Shown here piece after piece: positions 56,504 to 64,000 of a stretch of 64,000 bases of DNA (positions are counted from its first letter, which is position 1; each line of letters opens with the position of its first letter). The stretch is from Melieria omissa (taxonomy: Eukaryota > Arthropoda > Insecta > Diptera > Ulidiidae). The position numbers and the translations under genes are program-made. Under the pieces are notes generated by a model. It made no database searches. It saw only the letters and a list, made by a program, of their open reading frames with translations, and was not told where the DNA came from. The stretch lies in NCBI GenBank assembly GCA_963971225.1, contig OZ020267.1, forward strand, positions 48,989,993 through 49,053,992, given 5' to 3'.

Positions 56504-58764
56504 GTTGACTAAAGTAGATCCAAGATGCAATTGACTAAGATAGCAAGAAACTACAATACTTATAGATACTTTCACTCGCAGGTACCAGCCTTCTAACTCT
56601 TGGCATTTTCGTGGATTCATCATCGTTTAGCTTAATCCGCTAAAGCCTCAAATATAAAATTTGAACTGTGGGCTCATTTCAGAAAATAAAACTCTGCTAA
56701 ACGTTTTTTTGTTAGTCTAATGGCCAAATCACATTGAAGATAGCACTTTGACAGATGTGGTCGTGTCGCTGCTATGTGTTCGCGGGATAAAGGTGTAAAA
56801 AAGGTCAAGGTGTTATATGCAGAAACGTGATTTGATGGGCCTATTGATATCAAACCAAGTGGTGAAAATTCTTCAAATCAGGTTTTTGTTTTAAACAAAC
56901 ATCTGACTAGGTCATCAACGGATTAAAGCTAGTATACGATAAGTCTATGAAAAAAGCATTAACTTGATTCATACTTGGTGAAAACATTTGGAATGAAAAA
57001 ATTGAACACGTGTTTCTTTTTTTTTTAATCAAAATCTGACTGGTAGAACAAAGGATTAACATTTGTATGGAGAAACATGATTTGTAATATAAATAATATA
57101 TAATAAACGCACTTGAAATCAAAAATAATTCGAAACGTGTTTTTAATTTTTTTACGGAACACTTTCATTAACTTTGTTGTCGATACGCCCATTAATTCAT
57201 GTTTTTTTACAGTTTCTCTAAATAAACTTTGAACCTATCTCTGACTCCGCCAAATTTGATTTTTTTTTAATTTAAAAATAAGTGTCTTAATTTTTAAATC
57301 AATAGGCTTAACGGTTCACGTTTTTTAAAAGTCTTCTACCCAAACAATTTTGATTTCGAAAATTTTAAAACTACGTGTCGCATTACTTTTGATTTGAGGT
57401 ATGTATGTAAGTATTTTCATAAAGAGCCATTTCGATCGTTGGTTTACCTCGTGTTTTATGCATCTTAATTAAAAAAAAGGTGATTATTTCAAAATGCTTA
57501 AGGTTTTATTTTTGAGCCTTTTTTGTGTTTGTTTTACACCACTGCTGCGGAGTATTTTCAAGTAAACATTGTAAAAAGTGTGCTCAGCCATGCCATTTCA
57601 CTGGAAATTAAGAAAACATCGATAAATCAACGTATTTGATCTGAAAAATGTTCATTTTTAATAAAATTGCAGATACGGTGTTTGAGTGTAGGCAATAGTT
57701 GCCTGAAAACGCAACGGAGAGGACTGACGATGTTAAGCATAAAAAAGCTGTAAGCATTTTTGCGTAAATATGTGAGACGGCTGACGGCAAATGAACATAA
57801 ATCGCACTTTTCTCTGCGGTAATTTTACACATTCTTTTTACCGTGTAAAACATTCTGAAAATCGAAATGGAAAATGGAAGTGCGACGCGTCGCCCTGTTT
57901 GACTTTGCACGCACTGCGTATTTTCTCATGTGTGGCTGGGGTGTTCAAGAGCGTTCGCCGCGATTAAAATTCGTATTTGCGCATCGCGCTGCGAATGCTT
58001 AAATGCGGATTTATGCAGCCTCGCATGTGCCAAAGGGAACCCGTGCAGCGCCGAGTTGTGCCGCAGCTGGATGCGCCAGTTAAATGGCGGAAAATAGGTT
58101 TCCGATGTCGGCGCGGCTGCCACTGCCACTGCGTGGTAACAGCATTCGAGAACAGGGCATTGTGGCGTGGCACGGCGCAACTGTGCTGCCAAAATGCGCG
58201 TTAATATATCTACAAATTATGTGCAACAGTCACGGTTGCTTATTGCGCCTGACAGTTTACATTTGGCATTCACTTTGTCGTCTTGCCACATTGACTGGAA
58301 TTAAAGTGGCAAAAGTCATTCGCACAGTAATAAGTCAAGCAAATTATGTGTATGCATGGAGGTATGTACTATACATACATATTATACTATGTAGATATAC
58401 TATATATGTATTAATGCATAGATACTGAACATTGACTGTGGAAGGAAAGTTATTGAACACAATTCGCAATCATTGTATCTGCTGGTGCAAGCGACATTCG
58501 ATTTCGGTGGTGTGATGAAAAACTTTCAATTTTAAATTCAAACGTGACTGACTGATGTAGATAAAAAAATTCTGTTCAGCGTTCTTGTAAAGGTAAACCG
58601 CGAAAGTTACGCAGTACATCTGACAACGGAAGATTTTCAGCCCAGCATTGATTTTTGTGTAATGAAATTTAGTGTCCGTCCGAGATGTAAACCCAATAAA
58701 TAACGACGTGAAAACCAGTGTGCGAAAAAACCGTACTCTACACGAATCGTAGATTCATGTGGCC
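56504..58764. other. Intergenic; GC-richer at 57860-58330
   Basis: No supported gene. Frames on both strands cross the GC-richer block (57926-58192 minus, 58084-58428 plus), which could hold a promoter or first exon, but no family is recognisable. Confidence 0.4.
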
Positions 58765-58803
58765 ATAGGTATGTAATCGTACACTGTACGGTTACATACC
58801 TAT
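58765..58803. repeat. Strong short hairpin
   Basis: ATAGGTATGTAATCGTAC (58765-58782), loop ACT, then GTACGGTTACATACCTAT (58786-58803). Arms pair at 17 of 18 positions, the one mismatch being a G-U-type pair in RNA. Confidence 0.85.
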
Positions 58804-59760
58804 TCGTTTAGTGTATTCTGGTTACAAACAGTACGCATTCGCCCGGAAAGTATGCAGCCACGGTTGCCAGTTTTGTTTCATTTGGATCAAAAGTGGGCCT
58901 TTTTATTTCACTTGGGCCTTTGGACTGCTTTTGTTGTATAATTTTGTTGAATCGTAAATTTGTAAAACAAAAGTTTCTGTATACATTTCACGAGTTAAAG
59001 ACAAAAAAGCAGACTAACAGTGCAGCGGGCTACACGGATTTCAGTTGTTGAATTTGCGAATGAAACGCCCAAGTGGCATGTTTCTATTATGCATCCAAAA
59101 AGAGGCAAAGGATGCGTTTTGTTAATGTACAAACAAGAAGCAGACATATTTTTTTAAGAAATAAAAAAGCAAAATTAACATACGTCCTAAAGTTTTTTTT
59201 TTAAGGAAGCACCCCATACACACACACAATGCTGTGCACTTTTGAATGTACACATGTTTGTATTGTAGATGTATTTATGTAGAAACTGTTTGCACGATAT
59301 ATGTAACTTGTATAACACAATGAGCAATGTTCGGCGCATAGGCACCGACGGGAGGGTGAGGAGCAGGCGGGGAGGGCAGTAAAAACACAACGCACCGTTT
59401 CGAATGAATTGACACATGCCCGCGCTGCTTACTTACTGTTCGGAGCTTTTGTTGATTCGGCTTTGTTGTCGCTTTCCTTTTGTTCAGGAATGCTCCACAT
59501 GTGCATTTCTCGGAAACAAAAGAACTAAAGAATAGTGCAATTAAATTTTTACTATTATTTCGAGTTGCTTCTGTTTTATTTCGTTAAAGGCCAGCTGCAG
59601 ATTAGTCAAACAAACATTGCGTTGGAACTTATTAAAAGTTCTCCGAAAACTTTAGCTCTCCAAAAAACAAAGCTAAATTTTTGGATTTTTCAATATTGCC
59701 GTGACTTCAGCTCACGTGGATGCCTTGCCGTATTTATAGCACACGTAGTCGTATTTTCAG
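58804..59760. other. Intergenic
   Basis: No supported gene. TGGGCCTTT-type phrases at 58896-58930. Confidence 0.4.
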
Positions 59761-60072
59761 GTGCACATGTCCTCGGATGTTCTGCGATTAAAAACTATAA
59801 TTAAACAAGTGAAAATTGAGCACAAGGACGCTTTTTTGCAGGTGAAGGCCACCTCGTCTGCTCCCCACGCAAGACTCTCACCAACAAAATTGCCTGCAAA
59901 ACACTGGTTTGAGACTTGTTCCAGTGGAAAAACCATTTTTGTGTATGATTACGTAGCAGGTAGGTTATTATTAATCACATACACGTACCAATTATTACAA
60001 GTTTATAGAACTGGAACTTTTTCACACAACGTTACCAGCGATTTACCACATAAAAAGGTAAGGAACTATTAA
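59761..60072 (+). CDS. Possible coding exon(s), unknown product
   Basis: Not recognised. From the Met at 59767 (or 59761): MSSDVLRLKTIIKQVKIEHK DAF..., then KHWFETCSSGKTIFVYDYVA at about 59911-59958. A donor-like CAG|GTAGGT follows at 59960 and a second donor-like AAAAAG|GTAAGG at about 60057. If spliced at TTTATAG (60008) the intron would be only 49 bp, near the lower limit. The unspliced frame runs to 60072. The N-terminal text looks less random than its flanks. Confidence 0.33.
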   Translation: MHMSSDVLRLKTIIKQVKIEHKDAFLQVKATSSAPHARLSPTKLPAKHWFETCSSGKTIFVYDYVAGRLLLITYTYQLLQVYRTGTFSHNVTSDLPHKKVRNY

Positions 60073-61039
60073 TTAATAGAAAATAATAAATGATAAGACT
60101 GTAAAAGTGCACTGAGAAATAACGTAACCACTGACTTCATACCAATAAGTAATTTAATGGAAGTGCTTAGTGTTAATGTGACGAATTGGAGAAGGCATTT
60201 GCAAACCTAATGTGCTAAGAGAGAAGAGTTGAAGAGGCCAACATTCGGCTCATCCATTCGGTCAGTTCCACATAATGTTTTTCATCAAATGATACAAAAC
60301 GAGACTCGCTATTAAAAATGTTAAACAAAAAATAAAATAAAATAAAATAAAATACAATAAAATAAAATAAAATAAAATAAAATAAAATAAAATAAAAAAA
60401 AATAAAATAAAATAAAATAAATATGTTGAACTTACGACGGATTTTTTGTAGTTCTATTAAAAATGGATCAATATTTCAAGCATGTAATGAATTAAATAAT
60501 AGTTTAAGGACTGGTTCGATAGAATCTAATTTTGTGTTGTCTAATTTGTTTTAAAAAAAAGTACCTTTAAATGTGTGAAACACATGTTTGAATGTATCGG
60601 GGAGCAGTGCACTAAAAGCCGAGTTGTCAGGCCTTCACCCAATAAAACCTCTTCACTTCACTTAACAATTGTCAAACAGTATTACGTCAATGTATGCACA
60701 GTACCAAAGAAAATAAAGATTCAATCACTTCACATTCTTTGATATTACGCATAGTTAAATTAAATGTTGTGACCGAAACAATGCAGCTAACTCCGGATTT
60801 CACCATGACTCATCAGGAACTGTGTCAGGTGGAGCTTTAAATCCCCGTGTTGATGAATCCAGCTAGTATCAATATGTGAGTTCATCTATCTTTGGACCAT
60901 GTTTATACGACGATCCCAATCAATTCGCATTGATTCGATATGCTTTCGAACCAGGCGTTTATAAATTTATTTCAGAAGCGAATTTCTTGAAAAATGTGCT
61001 TTGCTTCTTCCTTTTTTCATACTTTTTTCACTTTCAATG
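60073..61039. other. Intergenic with a pentanucleotide repeat
   Basis: No supported gene apart from the (AAAAT)n run listed separately. Confidence 0.4.
60326..60421. repeat. (TAAAA)n microsatellite
   Basis: About 19 units of AAAAT, with few interruptions (one AATAC unit near 60350 and an A-rich unit near 60395). Confidence 0.95.
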
Positions 61040-61545
61040 AGTATCAGCTGCGATCCACACGGTCGATTTGTTTCGGTCGGTTTTGTTTCGGGCTCATACG
61101 CAAACATTTATATCCATGATTCGTCACCTGGTATGATATTATAAACGTCTTTCGAAGTACCGCGATCTAATTTTTCCACCATTTCATTTCGATTGTTAAA
61201 TTATGTGGGATCCAAAGAAAACAAATATTTCTGACAGCTAAATGTTCATGCAGTATCGAATGCACGGCCGTGGAACTAATGCCCAAGGATGACTCTATCT
61301 CACGGTACGTCACATGACGATCTTGCATTATCAGTTCACGGACAGCATCGATGGTTTCTCGCACAATGACCGATTTTGGACAACCTTTACGAAATTCCTC
61401 CTGCAGCGAACGGCGATGACGCTTGAGTTCATTAAATCAGTTACAAATTGCCTTGAGGGTTGGTGTTTCAAATGCCGAATGAAGACGATTGAAGCACTGT
61501 TGTTGAGATAATTCCTTGGGAAATTGTAAAAAATCGTTGCTCGAA
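61040..61545 (-). pseudogene. Mariner transposase pseudogene, N-terminal half
   Basis: Minus strand. CFNRLHSAFETPTLKAICN then TGA (where YNWFNE-type Trp is expected), then NELKRHRRSLQEEFRKGCPK and VRETIDAVRELIMQDRHVTY REIESSLGIS, LHEHLAVRNICFLWIPHNLT. After a stop the text returns in another frame as PGDESWI and FAYEPETK, the first catalytic Asp block. Later parts are lost. Family: mariner of the type often annotated as SETMAR-like. Confidence 0.85.
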
Positions 61546-63410
61546 AATGTTGGCGAGTTAAAGCAATTTTTTGGCCGAGATGAATTTTTAAAGTCACTGT
61601 AAACAACACAAATAGCGCTTGAACATCAAAATGGCCTAAGTACGTTTATGGTAAAAAATCAAAAAATTTCCAATGGAAATGTCAAATTTTTCGAAAACGT
61701 ACTAGACCATTCTTATTGACAAAATATAAAAGGCAGCCTTCGTATTGTTTTTTGGACAATTTTCTTGAAATACTTCGAAATTTAGATTATACGAACTACA
61801 ACGCCGCATCCACAAACACATTCGCGGCGTATGTGTGGAGGCAGACTTGAAGCGGATACGGATCTTTAAAAACTGCAGATGCTCCATGGATGCAAATATC
61901 GGGCAGATTCCTAATTTAAATCGGAAAAACTCCGAAAGTAGAATGCGCCGCTATTTTTGGGAGAGTTCCCTATCGCATTAAATACACGTTTAATATACAA
62001 CCAGACAACCAGACAACCAGAACCTTGAACGCATCTTTCAAATGTTAGTAAAAGGTTCGCCGAAGTCGCCGAGAACAACGAGTTGAAATTGCTTTGGGAA
62101 ACACAAACGAAAGTGGATTTCTCTAACCGTGCATGAGCGTTTGCAGACTCGTTTTCTGGCACGTTTGTGTGTGTGTGTGTGTGCGTGCTTTATTCGCGTG
62201 TGTACAATTGAAAGGGGGATACAAATGCAGGGCACTCACAGACGCTCTGCCGCTGCCACAATTCTGCCTCCTAAGTTTCATTTCCTTTCGGAATTGCGCT
62301 ACTCTAAGCGAAACAAACAGGTGCGCGCAGTTATGTTCAATGCTCACTGCTGTGCTTAAATTTTCTTCGTAATTACTGGTGTTTTAAAAACAGACGGTCG
62401 TGCCTCACCGACAGGCTGCTCGTTTCATTTGGTTCTTTATGTTGAGGCGGGAGAAGTGGGTACATTGAAATTTTATTCAGAAACAATTCGCTTTGCGAAT
62501 TCATAAAATTAATTATATACATATGTACGCATGTTGTTATGTATACGTGTATGCAAGCATTCACGTATGCAGTAGGAATTGAAATCCCGGACTAATTTTA
62601 CAGGATTGAATATATTATTTTAAGGAGCTAAATAAAAAGTATTTTGGGGATCGTTCGGTTTCTGTATTGCAATGTACACATTTCGTTTTATGTGCTTACT
62701 TACTTCAAATTTTATAGTAGTTCGTTTGGTATGTGGGATTCTATACCGATACCAAAAAAAAGTGTTTTTTGCGGTTAACGTTCAACTTTTGAGCACAATA
62801 CCATTTGGAACCATATTTCTCACCAACAATTTCCGTATTTGGCGGAATCGAATCTCCCGTCCGCATCCGCCCTATGTGCGCCACTGTATATTACTATATA
62901 AAAAACAATTTCTTGGATGTTGCACTCATCTTTGTGTTTGTCTATTCGCAGATAGAATTAACAGTTAAAAGCGGCTAAATTCAGCACCACACTTCTCTCG
63001 CATTTTAAGGCCATAATTGAACAGAACGAAAGTATTTCTGCTTCCAAGCACTTTGTTGCAGTTATTCATACTCATATGAGTGCGAAAAGTGTTTTTTGAA
63101 CGAGTCGTAAATGCACAATAACTGGGTCCATGCAGGCGACAAAATCTTGACCTGGTCTAGTGGAAAATTGTGGCAACGTGCACTTTCCATCAGCACACTC
63201 TCAAAAGTTGGCTAAACGAGTTGCGAAGAAGGGAAAGCAACTGGTTTTCCTTGCGAAGGACGCCCTCAAAGTTGTTAACTTGCGAACTTCACTCGCTGAG
63301 ATCTGAGAAATTTGTCCGTGCGAATGTATGGGTGACATGCGTGTATGTGTGTGTATGCGTGCAGCAATACTGTTTGAACAGGCGGCTGTGTCAAATTACA
63401 GTCGCCGGCC
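61546..63410. other. Intergenic
   Basis: No supported gene. Contains a (GT)n run at 62165-62183 and an orphan hAT-like terminus TGCGCCACTG near 62876-62887. Confidence 0.45.
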
Positions 63411-63414
63411 TTAA

Positions 63415-63808
63415 GGGGTGGCACCACTCTAGGATTTTGTAAAAATACATTTTTTGTTTTTTCGCTCAAACAATACTTTGGAATGAAAGAAACAGAATAC
63501 GGTGAAATTCTTGATTTTTCACAGCGCCCTGAACGCGCGACGAGTGTTAGCAAAGTTCATACGCAATTTTCTCGAAACCGCTTTTTGCAAATTGATGGAC
63601 TCGGATTCCGTTTCATCATTTCATTTAGTATCTGATGGTCTAAGGTAGTACGTAGTCGTTTGTTGATGAAATTGAAACTGTTTTGTTACAAACAATTTCT
63701 TGAATTTTTTTTAATTAATATTTTTTTTTTTTAAGTGCAACGTTTCTACAAAAATTGTAAATCGTCAAAGTTTAGCCCATTTCTCGGCCGCTAGAGTGGT
63801 GTTACCCC
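63415..63808. mobile_element. piggyBac-type MITE, 394 bp
   Basis: TTAA at 63411-63414 and 63809-63812. Inverted ends GGGGTGGCACCACTCTAG and CTAGAGTGGTGTTACCCC, 17 of 18 matching. No ORF of note. Confidence 0.85.
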
Positions 63809-64000
63809 TTAACAACAAAGAAGACCATACTTCTCAGCAGGCAATGTGCAGATGCGTTCAGGTTTCGCTTATTCTTTAAAATCAATTTTTCGTACACACA
63901 ATGTTTTTCTCCAAATTCTATTTACGACATGAATACTTATGTAGATTCCAATTAGATGGAAATCTGCATAAGATCTGATTTCCTATAAAAATAATTTATA

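Noticed and set aside
57926..58428. Overlapping frames in a GC-rich block as genes
   Set aside because: Long frames are expected in GC-richer DNA; neither strand shows family text.
60326..60421. CRISPR-like array
   Set aside because: Simple pentanucleotide microsatellite without spacers, in a eukaryotic genome.
40479..62887. Single giant hAT element between CAGTGGCGTACGG (40479) and GTGCGCCACTG (62876)
   Set aside because: 22 kb apart, ends only partly alike, no duplication; these are orphan ends.

Overview
This is an AT-rich piece of a eukaryotic, insect-type nuclear genome. The short GT-AG introns (51-71 bp), the many ACATACATACATATGTATGTA-style runs, the irritans-type mariners, and a tRNA-derived SINE whose wording I associate with tephritid repeats point to a dipteran. 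A true fruit fly (Tephritidae) is the best guess, but it cannot be proven from this window. Host genes are few and transposon remains dominate.

Host genes. At the left edge, on the minus strand, is the 5' part of a multicopper oxidase (laccase-type) gene, 445 codons from the start Met at 1335 to the window edge. It has a signal peptide, a cysteine-rich N-terminus and the HWHG and HSH copper-binding motifs. At 23597-24137 (+) is a compact three-exon gene for a 137-residue protein with an RIIa/Dpy-30-like dimerisation segment. Both of its introns are short and phase 0, so continuous ORFs do not reveal it. Three further segments (29249-29545 minus, 39923-40310 plus, 59761-60072 plus) look like possible exons but are not assigned.

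Mobile elements, left to right: a hAT-like element (2105-3267); a TTAA-bounded piggyBac derivative (3456-5010); a TIR element (6137-9287) holding a Harbinger-like MITE, an intact irritans mariner (6864-8154) and a small piggyBac MITE; a Tc1-like derivative (9604-10159); a broken second copy of the same mariner (12427-14102) split by a 417-bp insertion; a tRNA-SINE near 15963; a mariner remnant (17534-17803); a MITE (18152-18398); an intron-containing piggyBac (20055-22470) nested in another TIR element; a deleted mariner (24364-24766) and a 181-bp Helitron (25429-25609); a nest at 27256-28979; a hAT with a pogo-like element inside (29991-30867); a Harbinger-like MITE (32902-33329); a hAT with perfect 8-bp target duplication (35364-36284); a pogo-like MITE (36771-37017); a mariner with one stop codon (37536-38788); a TTAA element (38818-39524); a 172-bp MITE (41411-41582); a 5'-truncated non-LTR retrotransposon (41815-44080); a second LINE fragment (44917-45330); a pogo-like MITE (46406-46690); a hAT with a Helitron fragment inside (47546-48333); another hAT (48445-48861); a rosa-like deletion derivative (50397-50983); a second deleted mariner (53226-53728) abutting another TIR element; a LINE RNase H scrap; a DD37E transposase pseudogene (55560-56503); a mariner pseudogene (about 61040-61545); and a TTAA MITE (63415-63808).

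The genes do not form a pathway. The oxidase would act outside the cell, probably in cuticle, gut or metal-related oxidation. The RIIa protein would act as an anchoring or ciliary/flagellar partner. Everything else is best read as layers of cut-and-paste elements. Insertion order can be reconstructed from target-site duplications that lie inside other elements.
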